Below, piece after piece: positions 32,845 through 43,149 of a DNA stretch of 47,445 nucleotides. Source of the DNA: Perkinsus olseni (taxonomy: Eukaryota; Perkinsozoa; Perkinsida); NCBI GenBank assembly GCA_013115125.1, contig JABANN010000249.1, positions 1 through 47,445 on the forward strand. Reading direction: 5' to 3'. The notes below the pieces were generated by a model. That model was not told where the DNA came from, did no database searches, and saw nothing but the letters and a program-made list of their open reading frames with translations. Each line of letters opens with the position of its first letter. The stretch's first letter is position 1. The position numbers and the translations under genes were made by a program.

Positions 32845-33430
32845 TTTTGCATGGCACGCGCTGAGCTACTCGTATCTCACAGAATTGCTGTTGTTGAGTA
32901 TCCTAGTCAGCTTGGAGTGCACAATTATGTGCTCGGTTGTCAAAGTTCTGTTTCGAAGTGATTCCAGGAATTCGTAAGTGTCAACTAATCCCGCCATTAC
33001 ACTCTTCTCTGGCATGATAGGAGCCCAAGATGGAATTCTAACTGATGACCAGTTCGTAGCAGCTTAAAAGCCCGTGAACAGATTCTGCGGCTCACAGCAG
33101 ATACCCAGACAACAGGTGGCACGGCAGCCTTATCAAGTGTGATGACTTTCACCGAGTAAGCGAGAGTAACTATCAGAAAGTGAGAGTTTACACATGACCG
33201 GCATCGGGACAGCGTAACACAATGGGGGGCAACGGGGGCAACGGGCGGGCGACGGACCAGCGCAACCGTAAGATTTGGATACTTACGGTTATTTGAAGCG
33301 TAAATGGCGGTGATCCCAGAGTCTCAGTGACTGCCACTTGTTACAACTTGATTGTTCGTCCTGAGCGGACGAATGCGGGTTAGTCATTCTTCCCTTCTCA
33401 GTATTGGTTTAACGCCTCTCTCCATCGAAT
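32845..33430. other. Intergenic, upstream of Cys-rich gene copy 1
   Basis: No supported exon. A short stretch near 33240-33280 (GGGCGACGGACCAGCGCAACC and what follows) resembles 45460-45520, upstream of copy 2, so the duplication may once have included the promoter. Confidence 0.4.
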
Positions 33431-34303
33431 ATGCGCACCGTCATCTCCACCATTTTGGTTGGCCGTGCTGCTGGTATGACTGCCAGCTCGGTTGATAAGG
33501 TTGGGCCCAAGGGTGAATACTGTGAGAGTTCCTGCGCCCAGACCATGGGCTGCTCGGAGTCCTACTGCAAGGATAATGGAGTCTGCTTTGGCCTCCACCA
33601 TAAGGACGATGGCAAATGCTTCCAGCCTGACTCTGAGTTCAACGTTGACTGTGACGACTCCGTGTTGAAGCCTGTCCTCTGCCATGAGTATCCCGACACG
33701 ACGTGTCAGGAAGTGTGTGATGGTATGGCCGGGTGCAAGGACTCATCGTGGGGCTCCTACTGTAAATTCTGGCAGGACCCTCCGGTGTGTTTCGGCATCA
33801 TCACCAAAGATGATGGCAGCCTCTGCCACGCCAGCGATGACGATGAGTGCGTAGGTGAACCCTATCCCTGCCACATGGCAACTGTTGGCCCGACTAGTTC
33901 TCCCGACAGCACCGACGCTGTCACTACAGAGGATATGACGACCGAGTACATTCCCACCAGTCCTGTGGTCAACACCACTGTCTTGGAGGACACGACTGTT
34001 GTCAAGTCAACCACCCAGCCCGTCTCGACTGATGACATCATCGGAACATGGTGCGGTGACTCCCCCTTCGGCTACCTCGAGATGATCTTCGACACAACTT
34101 ACGTTTCTCTGTATGTGGCTGGCCAGTATTTCTATTCTCAGTATAACGTCAACGAGCGAGAAATAGTTTTGGTCAACCCTGATGATAATTTGGCTACCTT
34201 TTTGCGTGAGATGAACTCTCAGATTATTACTGAGTATCACGCTTATGAGATGTATATCGAATTTGTGGAGGTGACAACTGTTGTCGCTGTCAAATGTTCC
34301 TAA
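33431..34303 (+). CDS. Cys-rich secreted protein, copy 1
   Basis: Intronless, 290 aa. The N-terminus is a short signal peptide (MRTVISTILVGRAAG). Two Cys-rich repeats follow (about residues 30-75 and 85-130), each of the form C-x3-C...GC...YCK...CFG...KDDG-x-C, e.g. CAQTMGCSESYCKDNGVCFG and CKFWQDPPVCFGIITKDDG. Then comes a Thr/Ser/Pro linker (about 145-200), probably O-glycosylated, and a C-terminal domain starting IIGTWCGDSPFGYLEMIF. I do not recognise a named family; it looks like a surface or matrix protein. From codon 26 to 126 bp past the stop it is nearly identical to copy 2 at 45640, while the signal-peptide region is much less alike. It faces the aspartic protease at 34834-36060. Confidence 0.85.
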   Translation: MRTVISTILVGRAAGMTASSVDKVGPKGEYCESSCAQTMGCSESYCKDNGVCFGLHHKDDGKCFQPDSEFNVDCDDSVLKPVLCHEYPDTTCQEVCDGMAGCKDSSWGSYCKFWQDPPVCFGIITKDDGSLCHASDDDECVGEPYPCHMATVGPTSSPDSTDAVTTEDMTTEYIPTSPVVNTTVLEDTTVVKSTTQPVSTDDIIGTWCGDSPFGYLEMIFDTTYVSLYVAGQYFYSQYNVNEREIVLVNPDDNLATFLREMNSQIITEYHAYEMYIEFVEVTTVVAVKCS

Positions 34304-34429
34304 ATATTTGGAGTAAGTTATTATCTTAGATAGTAGTATTAGTTATTTTTAAGTTGACTCGAGCGACAGGTATCGCTGATAGTTTGGTGGCAGATGTGCA
34401 GTGTCGAGTTGTTCAAGTGGTTTGCCGGC
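33506..34429 (+). repeat. Near-identical block, matches 45715-46638
   Basis: 924 bp aligned to 45715-46638 at a constant offset of 12209 with no indels and about 97-98% identity. It covers codons 26-290 and 126 bp of 3' flank. Identity falls to about 70% in the 75 coding bases before it and is lost after it. Confidence 0.9.
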
Positions 34430-34833
34430 ATGTTAGAGAGATGTTGTTAAGCTCACGTCAATAGTGATGCTGGGTCTGTTTTACCGCTCGACACTCCTGT
34501 CGAAACCGCAGTAGCATTCCGTGCTTTTGATCGTTGAAATTCTAGAGGAAGTTGGAGAAGCTCCAGTTGGCTCAAAAATCTTTAAATCGATCTCCAGCTG
34601 TAAAGTAGTCGAACTGATGGGATGAAGTGTTCGTGACGCGTCAGCACCGTTTGGACGTAGTTGAGCCATTGTTGTGTTGAGCGCTCGTCCCACTGTGTGG
34701 ACGAGACCACGAGGAGGTTTACACAGCAGACACTTCGATATGATCCTACACTGGAACGCATCACCATGGGTTTGCTAAACATCATTCACATTCATTTCCA
34801 CGGCAGTCTGCGTTGATATATGTGACAGTTTCA
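34430..34833. other. Short spacer between convergent genes
   Basis: About 400 bp after the duplicated block, unlike the matching spacer at 46639-46964. No gene seen. Confidence 0.5.
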
Positions 34834-36060
34834 TCATTCGGGACTGACTTGGCTCCGCCTTCTGAATGTCATTTTCCTGAATAGAGAGGGTTCCCTCCGC
34901 GATTTCATAGTCGTTCCAATGTCGGTGGGCTTCCCCGAAGCGGTAGCTGTAGAGTTCCCATGATTGCGAGAGAGGTGTAGCCGCCTTTCGGAGAGGTCAA
35001 ACTTCACGTCGTACGCACGGAATAGCGGTTGCCCCAATGTGGTTATCCCGGAATCAACAGGGTCGATATCCATTTGGCAGCATAGGGCCTCACAGGAGTG
35101 TATATAATGCATCGGCTCTATTCTGATGTCGATAGTATAAGGGGGGCTCCCGATTTTGTAGCTGAGTGTTGGTAAATAGGGAAGAGCCTCCATCCTCACC
35201 ATATGCCCCGACCGACTCGCACATAGCAGCTGCTGTTTGTCGGTGATTTCCACAAATTTAACCTGTTTGCGCATCGTCTCCCAAGTGGTGTCGATGACTT
35301 TCTCAAATTCCTTGTTGGAGATGATAAGCGACATGGCTCCCGTATCCACAAGGGCCGGCTTGGCCTTACCCCACCACAAACGCCGCGTCTTCACCTGCTT
35401 GCCAGAGGAGTCGAACAGCTCGAGTGGCCGCTGAGGGACAGCTATAACCCCGTACTCGGCCGGTTCCTCACTGAAGCCTATGGACGAAGTCTGGGTCGTC
35501 GCCGAGCCGCCAAGCGTTAGATTTCCGCTCATACCAGGTCCCTGCTCTTCAGCGTGTATCGAGTACGAGAGGGTGTCGATAACTTGCTGCTTCTGGAGCT
35601 GTTCCAAGAACGTTTCTGGTATATTGTCACCGCCGAATGAAAGACCAAGTATGGCTGAGCAGTTTCTATGATCATGGATCGGAAATCCAACGACCAGTCC
35701 GAGCTTGAGGTCCTCAATTTTCCTGTTCCCGACAACAAGTGTCATGTTGTGTTCAACATAAACGTACATCTCGCCGTCGTACAACTTCTTTTGCCACACT
35801 TTTCTCGAGAGTATATCATCACAAGGCTTCTCCGGGGGACAGAAATAGCATCCGTAAGGACTCCTGCCACAGCTGTCTTTCCCAAATATTTGCTCGTACA
35901 CGGGGCCGTAGAAAGCGAAACTTTCGGCGACACCGGAATCCACCTCGAAATTGAGGGGCTGACCGTCCAGGGTCAGGGGTACTCGTCCGTCAGTGATTGG
36001 CAGACTTAGTCGCTCGGATTTAGCGACAGCTATGAGGGCCCCCAAAAAAAGGTTGCGCAT
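34834..36060 (-). CDS. Pepsin-like aspartic protease, secreted, copy 2
   Basis: Family A1, 408 aa from the ATG at 36060 (signal peptide MRNLFLGALIAVAKS). The same frame is open upstream to an ATG at 36147, but the start at 36060 aligns with that of the 26-kb paralogue. Catalytic motifs FEVDSGVA (Asp41) and ALVDTGAMS. The usual Ser/Thr after DSG/DTG is replaced by Val in the first motif, so activity may be altered. The Cys-rich insert KDSCGRSPYGCYFCPPEKPC is nearly the same as in the paralogue. A basic tail (FRRRSQVSPE) extends beyond the other copies. It is convergent with the Cys-rich gene copy 1; the same pairing recurs at the right end of the window. Confidence 0.9.
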   Translation of the reverse strand: MRNLFLGALIAVAKSERLSLPITDGRVPLTLDGQPLNFEVDSGVAESFAFYGPVYEQIFGKDSCGRSPYGCYFCPPEKPCDDILSRKVWQKKLYDGEMYVYVEHNMTLVVGNRKIEDLKLGLVVGFPIHDHRNCSAILGLSFGGDNIPETFLEQLQKQQVIDTLSYSIHAEEQGPGMSGNLTLGGSATTQTSSIGFSEEPAEYGVIAVPQRPLELFDSSGKQVKTRRLWWGKAKPALVDTGAMSLIISNKEFEKVIDTTWETMRKQVKFVEITDKQQLLCASRSGHMVRMEALPYLPTLSYKIGSPPYTIDIRIEPMHYIHSCEALCCQMDIDPVDSGITTLGQPLFRAYDVKFDLSERRLHLSRNHGNSTATASGKPTDIGTTMKSRREPSLFRKMTFRRRSQVSPE

Positions 36061-36468
36061 TGCTAACAAACCGGAGTTAAGTAGCACTGCGAATAACGGC
36101 GACGGAAAGGATAGTATATCTGCGTACGGGCCTCTCACACGGAGCACAACCGCGACAGTACCACCATCATGGCACGGCTCCGGTGGAGATCAACCGGACA
36201 TGGCTCAAGCCTCGTTATAGCACGAAAGATCAGCACTGCGAACAATGCGCTGGATTCGGAAGAGAGATGAAGCGCTCGAAAACAGCGAGTGGTCTCTGTC
36301 TCTTCGAGAATGCGCTCGCCCAACCGTGGCTATAGAGCGGTGAGTACGGATCACCTTCGAGGTCCGACGGGGTCCTCGGGCCCTCGATGCTCCCTTTCAC
36401 TCAATAACACGGCGAATGACTATGGTAGTTGGACAAGTATAGCAATGTTGACACACCGAGGACCCATG
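36061..36468. other. Spacer, no gene seen
   Basis: About 400 bp between the protease start and the 3' end of the next minus-strand gene. Short open frames only. Confidence 0.4.
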
Positions 36469-37441
36469 CTAGCTTTCACAGTAGAAAAGGTTACCGAAGC
36501 AGTAGCAAGTGGTGGCTCGACCCGCACTCAAGGTCACCGTACTCGATGCAACGAACGCTGGACCTGCTCACACCAGTGGAACCGACTGCTGCACCGTTGT
36601 CACCTTTGAGGAGGACAGAACTCGATCGAGCGTTTATGAATGTATACTCTATTGTTGAACTAGTAGTGTACTGAGGGTATGTCGGCGACAAAGGCGCTTG
36701 ATTGCAGATTGAGTAAGTACCTGGTTATGAAACAATAGGATACCTGTGATGCTGATACTGTTCAAAAAACTCATGCCGACTCTTCGGTTGGGCATCGGGC
36801 ACCCTACCTGCTCCGGGTCCAATCTGGACTTCTACGTTGGCCTGAGGGTTGCCAGCAAATATCCAACAATAAGGGCTTGCGGCTGTCCCGGGCTGATAGG
36901 GATGAAGGCAACGTCGAGATGTGAGAGGGAAGACGACTGATACCTCCGTGGTCGGGATCGCATCCATCGTTATAACGGTAGAGTCAGGGGTCTGAGCTAT
37001 CCCACTGATCGGAGCAGGGTCAGTAGCCACTGAGCCTTCCAGTAACGGTACCTGACACAAGGTGAATCGCTCCGCCTGCACACGTTCCAGGTCGTCGATC
37101 GAGCGCCTCTATCGCCTACATACCCTCAGCACGCTACTAGTACAACTATCGGAGAAAACAACGCATCCCATTGCGATTCCCATGGGCATAGAGGGGCCGT
37201 CTTGATGGCTCACCTGGACCGCTGCGGGTAATGGTGACACATCCGAGCTCGGCCAGAGTAGGCATCCCGAGCGGCTAACCGAGGACGACCAGTCGCCTGA
37301 ACCGTGGTCCAGCACCTGGGGATGGTGATGCCCACCCCAGTGCACTGTGAGCCATACCTCAAATACACGCTGGGCAGATGTGAGAGCGCACATGCACAGT
37401 AGGGGAAGATACCGAGGCAGTATTCGATAGGAAACGATCAT
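36469..37441 (-). CDS. Secreted protein with seven small exons
   Basis: Unknown family. Minus-strand exons: 37441-37358, 37315-37214, 37108-36944, 36892-36808, 36743-36721, 36670-36604, 36563-36469 (621 nt, 206 aa). Introns are 40, 42, 50, 51, 64 and 105 nt and all joins keep frame. The ATG at 37441 opens a signal peptide (LPLLCMCALTSAQ). A TATATC sequence lies about 35 bp upstream. The C-terminal third (SSTIEYTFINARSSS, then PAFVASSTVTLSAG) resembles the neighbouring gene (SKVFEYTFLNLGGSA, then TFQVTAPHPSSPATFS), so the two are related in tandem. The 23-nt exon is the weakest call. Composition suggests a beta-rich extracellular domain with Cys pairs. Confidence 0.5.
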
Positions 37442-37497
37442 GGTGTGGTATAGGGGGAATGATATAAAGGCTGGGTGTCGTTATAGAACAGACCCGC

Positions 37498-38714
37498 TCA
37501 ATGCGATAGACTACACAAAAAACTTGGAACCTGTACACGCGTCAATGATAGTAAAGCACACCATTGTAGCAGTATGCTCTGCGAAATCTCGAACTCGTGG
37601 CTGAGGGAGAAGCCGTTGGGGATCGACAAATGAGCGAACAGGGCAGAACCTCCTATGCTGAATGTAGCTGGGCTTGACGGATGCGGCGCTGTAACTTGGA
37701 ACGTACCTGAGCAGAACCCCCTTGCCATGGCTTCGTTCTGGTGACAACTTACTTGCCGATCCACCCAGGTTGAGGAACGTGTACTCAAAGACTTTACTAG
37801 TACCTAGAGAGGAGCGAAGCTAGACCAGGGAAGGGAGGGGCGAGCACTCACTCAGAGGTATAGGAGTCGTTGAGATAGGATAGACGAGATCGCCATTGCA
37901 ATTCGCCAGCGTTAGTGTGTAGGTCGTCGGGCTAGCGGGGTTGGTGGGCAAGTACCTAGAAGTGAGGTTCATCAAGGGGCGAAGCGGGAGACTCACTCCT
38001 GTAGGGCGAAACATCGGGGACACTGCTGACTGTTGCAAGCCGCAGTGGCCATGTCAATAGGGGTGCCTGCAGTCGATAGGTTCGTAAGAAGTCTCGGAGA
38101 AATTCATCGTACTGGCGGAAATGCGTACGCAGCCATAAGCGTCGGAAGTCGGCATCGTTGAGTAGTCAGTTGAAGCGTCCTCCATTGTTGTGAGTATCTG
38201 CCAGGGGGAGTGCTTCAGTCAAGTTTTGCACACTGGTGCGAGCCCACCCGCTGACTGCAGGCACTCCTCAAGGCGACTAACAAGAAGGTCCGCCGCAGTA
38301 GTAGAGCGGACATTTACCCCGGTCAAGGCGAACAATGACGCTGAGCCGATTCCCAGCGTGTCCGATGGGCCGCGATCTAACACTAGAATTGTATCCCATT
38401 GACAACACGACGAGACCTGATAGCCTCAACATCCTATATGAAACCGCGGGCTCCATCAGAGGCACCTAGATGTGCGGTAGCACGCATGGCCATGAACATC
38501 GCTCCAACTGCCGACCCGATCGAGGACTTCGACAAGAGACCGATCTTCCCGGCAGCGCACTCCGGGAAACCGAGGGCGTCTCGCTAATGAGAGGCCACAG
38601 AGGGGAACCAGCACGCAGTCATCCCCGTACTTGCACGTCGTGTACCACTCGGGAGACAGCTCCTATGCAGACCAGTCCTTGCTGCACCACTTGCTGTCCT
38701 TGATGCGGTGACAT
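37498..38714 (-). CDS. Spliced gene, tandem relative of the 37-kb gene
   Basis: Unknown family. Minus-strand exons: 38714-38631, 38583-38445, 38382-38234, 38197-38113, 38066-37997, 37955-37852, 37803-37753, 37706-37498 (891 nt, 296 aa). Introns are 36-62 nt and every phase matches. The N-terminal half is Ala/Gly/Ser-rich and partly hydrophobic (SSIGSAVGAMFMAMRATAHL; AADLLVSRLEECLQ). The C-terminal half has beta-like Thr/Ser-rich segments (TYTLTLANCNGDLVYPIS; KVFEYTFLNLGGSA). No signal peptide is seen at the ATG 38714, and an earlier exon near 38800-38850 (EQFAAFTAGVCGLLQQ) reads well, so the true start is probably upstream. Three consecutive exons begin with GTAC. It ends 57 bp before the start of the next minus-strand gene. 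Confidence 0.5.
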
Positions 38715-38914
38715 CTTGGAGGTCTCATGGAATGGGAGAATCTACGGCGGTACGAGTGTCACCAGCGGAGTGGGAATGAATTCCTCACCGCGCCGACTCT
38801 GTTGGAGTAGTCCACACACGCCTGCAGTGAATGCCGCAAACTGCTCCCAAGCTGGAAAACGTTACAATATCCACTAAACCCCCGCGAGCTATTACGCAAA
38901 GACCACTCACATCA

Positions 38915-38987
38915 TCCGATATAGTCTAGCTGGTTAGGATACCTGGCTTTCACCCAGGCGACCCGGGTTCGAGTCCCGGTATCGGAA
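38915..38987 (+). tRNA. tRNA-Glu (anticodon TTC)
   Basis: A 73-nt cloverleaf: 7-bp acceptor TCCGATA/TATCGGA with discriminator A; D-arm with the internal A-box (TAGTCTAGCTGG); anticodon stem CCTGG/CCAGG around loop CTTTCAC, giving anticodon TTC; T-arm CCGGG/CCCGG with B-box GGTTCGAGTCC. No intron and no encoded CCA. A short T-run follows (TTT). The sequence is close to the standard eukaryotic cytosolic tRNA-Glu. It lies between two minus-strand protein genes. Confidence 0.97.
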
Positions 38988-39134
38988 TTTATCAATGTTC
39001 GATCCCATTTCAGAGATCGAACAGCTTCTGCGCATAAATTATGAATGGCCATGGAGACAGGCTTCTCCTGCTCCCTACACAGCTACAGCCATTCAAACTT
39101 CCTACAACTAAGGCACTGCCGGAACGGCATCCCA

Positions 39135-39807
39135 TCACACAGTTGAACGCTCGACGATATGGGGCGTAACCTTTGAGCCGTAAACTATCAACACGAGAGA
39201 CGCCCTCCTTACTCCTTGCAGCAAGCTCCCATCCACATTAATCGACCTCAAATCATCTCCTGGTACCGTCAGACGATTCAAGACTTCGTGACCGTGCCCG
39301 CTGGGCCGGCCAAGCCCCCGCGCGTCATGGTAAGGGTGTGAAGCCGATTGTAGCGGCAACCGACGCTGCCTTCCATTGTTCGAGCCATGACTGGAGTGAT
39401 CATGTCTACGAGTCCTGCTGACCGCATGATAGCGGTCAGACCTCGAGTATCCGCTTGTCTCGCCCCGGCCGTGATACCGGGAATCGGAAAAGTAATCATC
39501 ATCCCGATCAAATACTTCGCGTTCACTGCTATCGTGACGGTGATGGTGAGCAGGAGCATGATATTGTCCGAAGCTGGACACCTCTGGAGGAGGCATATGC
39601 TTCGGGAACCCTAGCCCCTCGTGATTCAGGATACTCTGGACCTGCACAAGCGGCATGTAGCGAATCGCAACAGGCGCCTACCTTGACGAGTCGCTCAACA
39701 ACAGCTGGTATCGCTGAGTTCAAGTCCTTTATCGTGTCACCATCTATGTGTTGTTGCGCGTAACTACGGCAATGAGCAACCTCAGCCTTATTTACAAGGG
39801 AATACAC
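39135..39807 (-). CDS. His/Arg/Ser-rich low-complexity protein, partial model
   Basis: Two minus-strand exons join in phase 0 across a 40-nt intron (39681-39642): an upstream one (to 39682, with KDLNSAIPAVVERL) and a downstream one (from 39641). The downstream exon is rich in His, Arg, Ser, Asp and Tyr (APAHHHRHDSSERE; RYHAVSRTRRHDHSSHG), as in RNA-binding or splicing-factor tails. The frame runs to a stop at 39135, but a donor-like GTACCA near 39265 could end the exon earlier. The 5' exons are not found. The plus strand is also open here (with AYASGTLAPRDSGYSGP), so strand is not certain; I favour minus because the codons read as a coherent low-complexity domain. Confidence 0.35.
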
Positions 39808-40315
39808 GCGTTCGGGCGCCGTTGAACCTATTCAGGCTCACATGTGGAAAGTCTCGTCCTCCAGCCTCGGAAGATATTTCGTCAGCTCATGCAGCAATTT
39901 ATCCAACTGACATCAATTACAATCCACGCCCGAGACGCCGTTTCCCCCAAGGCCCTGTTGCGAGACCTGGACACGCCTTCATCGAAATAGGAGTCCCTTG
40001 TCGGAAAAACTACCCCGTACCCGTACTACCTCAGAACCATCGTACCACTCATAATTGTGCACTAATAAGTTGTCCAGCGTATGAAGGAGTGTCATGAAGA
40101 CTGAAGATGCAGGCTACCGGTCCACAGCCACAGTGTGACTGTCACACTATCGGGCAACCAGTCGAACCTCAGCAGCTGATCCCCTTTTTCTTGGCGTTGG
40201 TTGTGACGGCGCCGCGCGTCGCACCCCATGGAGAATCTTGCTCACTTGTAATTCCTCAACGCAACTTCATCGGTTCAGATTTTCCAGCGTCGTGTACCAC
40301 GCGTTTCGGGTCGCC

Positions 40316-41329
40316 ATGCACCCCAGCCCGCTGCCCTCCAATCGAACGGCCGCTTCCCGGTCACTAAGTCTTTACGACTACTCAGTTTACGAGAAGAACG
40401 GCAGCTTGTTGCCGGCGGGGATGCCGACCATTGTGGACAACCAGCGGGTCCCCATCGTGAGTCCTCCTTCGAGCCCCTACATGGTATCTTTGGGAATCTT
40501 AGGGACTCAACCCAGCCCAGCGTAACAAGATACTATCTGAATCATCGTCAACTTATGGTCATGATACACCCTACAGTCGTGTGATCACGGATAAATCGGT
40601 AGTAGACGGGGGAGACTGGTCAAGGGGGGCGTGCTTGGAATGGCTGTGAAGAGACCGAGTGATTGAGAACACAACACCCGAGTTTTGCCGTCTTTGATAC
40701 GATCTTTTTTTCTACTGTCTTCTTGTAATCAGCCACTTGGCTCCAGCGTGGCTCCTTATCGGAGCAAGATAGCCTATCAGCGAGATATATTACATGCTCA
40801 CGAATCATGCTAGGTGCGCTTCCTGTACGGCAGCAATTTCCGGTTCGACGAGGGCGGCACCGTTTCACTGGAGCCCTCATCGCCGAGTCGAACGCCAGTC
40901 GCCACCAGTGAGTCCATTCAGTGTCGTGTGTGTGGCCTCTGCTCGGTCTGTGTTCAGGTACCACACCATCCGCAACTCTTCGAGAACACACTCACGTTTT
41001 TAGTGGTGATACGCCTTATGCTCGCGATGAGGAGGAGAATAAACGGTTGCTGCGAGAACAGAGCAGAGGTAATCTTCTCTCGCCTTCGCGGAATGACATT
41101 GGAGGCCTTTGGACTGATCGAGGAAACCTGTGAACAGTTTCGTCTTGGTGTCCTCTCTGCTACGCAGTGATTCTGCAAATTACCAGCGTCAACCTCAGAT
41201 GCTCCTCGAATCGAGGTCAGGACCCCCTGGGCTGATCACAACAGTGACCGAGCGTCCAAGTATCCAGATGCTGTCGATGCTCGTCCTAGATACACCAGTG
41301 AATTGGACATGCATAGACTGCTTCGGTAG
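40316..41329 (+). CDS. Spliced disordered protein
   Basis: Unknown family. Exons 40316-40456, 40814-40907, 40958-41068, 41187-41329 (489 nt, 162 aa), all in frame. The ATG at 40316 opens MHPSPLPSNRTAASRSLSL. Then come SLYDYSVYEKNGSLLPAG and VRFLYGSNFRFDEGG split by a 357-nt intron. The rest is charged and disordered (YARDEEENKRLLREQSR; RPRYTSELDMHRLLR). Reading on at 41069 without the last splice would instead end at 41133. Two open stretches upstream (39860-40090 with NYNPRPRRRFPQGP; 40107-40250 with PQPQCDCHTIGQPVEP) may be earlier exons of the same gene. Confidence 0.45.
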
Positions 41330-41954
41330 TAACACCCTCTTACGCGACTCACAAATTCTGTAGTTAGCTTGAGTTCGGTCGACTATCATTCAAAGCAGCT
41401 GACGAAATTGCCTTTGAACTGTCACCAAGGACGTCGGCCGTGCTTCCGGTTCGGTTTCGGCTCAGTCGCTGTCGTATCTTTTGAGGGCAGCCTAACCATA
41501 GCTCCCCATGTTTAACTTTGCTCCTGGCCATGCTGAGCCAGCCGTGAACATGGCCACTCAAGAAGCTCTCGTACTGGGTTGACTATCATGCGAGCGCTTT
41601 CCGCTTTCACCGCGTGTAAGCTGTGGAGTAATCGCGTCAGGCACCGGTATGTGGTTCACAGTCAGCTCGACTGGAGCCAACACCCATGATGATGATGATG
41701 AGAAAAAGAAGAACGATACATGTTGTCGTGCCCTGCGTCTTTCGCTGTTGTTGAGTTCCCGGATATTGAGCTGTGATCGAATGCTGTTGCCGATAGCGAA
41801 CTTGGAATCGTATTATCATCCCTGCTTCAAGTAGGTCGTTGAGAATACATCGTGTGTAGCAAAGATTGTAGTAATTTTTTACTTGGTATAATTCTCGAGA
41901 TGAAACGGTTGATCGATTTAGAGAATCTTAGCTCGATTAGTTGATGATTCATTA
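41330..41954. other. Intergenic, no gene seen
   Basis: About 620 bp. A short GAT run at 41689-41701. The last 100 bp before the next ATG are AT-rich, as a promoter might be. Confidence 0.45.
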
Positions 41955-43149
41955 ATGTACTACGACGGCTTCGAATGTTGCCAATGCTCATGTCCCTGCC
42001 ACCGCGGTGACGACGGCTTAGACGTGGTCACTGGAGAGGTTGAAGAGTATCCTACGGGCGAGCGAAACTTGGAGAGAAACGGCGGCCTAGATGATTATTT
42101 CGACGAGAGTGAGTTTACACGGCTAGATGAAGTCCAGCGGGAGATCGACACGGTACAGCGGAAAAAGGAGCGCTTGGCGCGAGACAGAGAAAATCGATGG
42201 ACGGTTCGCTCTGATGGGGCTGTTACATGCGCTGGCAGCGACGGTCAACCATGGATGAATCCGGGAAGGAGTGGTACGACATACTTCGGTGATCGGTACG
42301 ATACTGAAACGGCGGATGGATTATTTGGCGTCAGAGAAGCATATAAGCCGGAGAAGCAAGAGGGGCCCAAGAGGATGGACGGAGGAAGCGTGTGTAGTGA
42401 TTCATCATGGGGTGAAACGGTTGATCGATTTGGGCAAGTTAATGATAAACATATTCCGAAAAGTCAACAGCGGCAGGGAAGCGAGGCGACTAATAAGGAG
42501 GAGAAGGTCTTCGACGAGGAGTCCTCGGATGCTCCTGGTTTTGGCGTGGCGGTCGGGGAGAAATCTGACGAGGAGCTTGATAAGGTCATCAGCCATTTGG
42601 GCACCGCAAAAAGCGATGTGGCAAATCGATTAACCGTTTCGGATATGAAAGATACGGGGGCGGACGAAGTTGCACGCATGTCGATCCAACCGATTCCCGT
42701 GATCGATATCATTCCTGAGACAAATCCAGCGGACTGGGACCCGAACGATTTCAAAGCTGCCTTTTTTGCCAGGGAACAACACGCCACAGTGAAAGCGCCT
42801 GCTGTCACGAAGGCCGCCACGGTGAAAGCGAAGTACTTGGATGGCATTGAAGTTGGCAGAGTACGAAATGATGTGTCATGGAGGGCGAAGAAGTTGGAGG
42901 GAAGAAGATACCCTGGTGATGGGAAATACGCACTAGTAAGGCATGCGGGCTCATGGTCATCGGTGCTACTCTGACTAAGTCGTTTTCCGGCGTTGGTCAG
43001 AGAACTTTCGTAGACGCTTATGGCCAGTTCGAAGGCTCCTCTCGCTTGTTGGTTCGTCGTAGCTTTCACCCTGTGTGTGGTTCCTCGTGTTCTTTTAGAG
43101 GCGACCTGTTCCCGAGCATCTGGCGGAGTTGAGGGAGACGGGAAGCTGA
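41955..43149 (+). CDS. Acidic coiled-coil protein with Cys-rich start
   Basis: Unknown family. Exon 1 (41955-42935) and exon 2 (43099-43149) join in phase 0 across a 163-nt intron (donor GTAAGG, acceptor TTCTTTTAG), giving 343 aa. The N-terminus is Cys-rich (CCQCSCPCH within the first 17 residues), which could bind a metal or be palmitoylated. A short coiled coil follows (DEVQREIDTVQRKKERLARD). The centre is acidic and disordered. The C-terminal part is more ordered (DWDPNDFKAAFFAREQH; YLDGIEVGRVRNDVSWRAKK). No signal peptide. Without the splice the frame would end at 42974. It could be a membrane-attached scaffold, but that is a guess. Confidence 0.6.
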
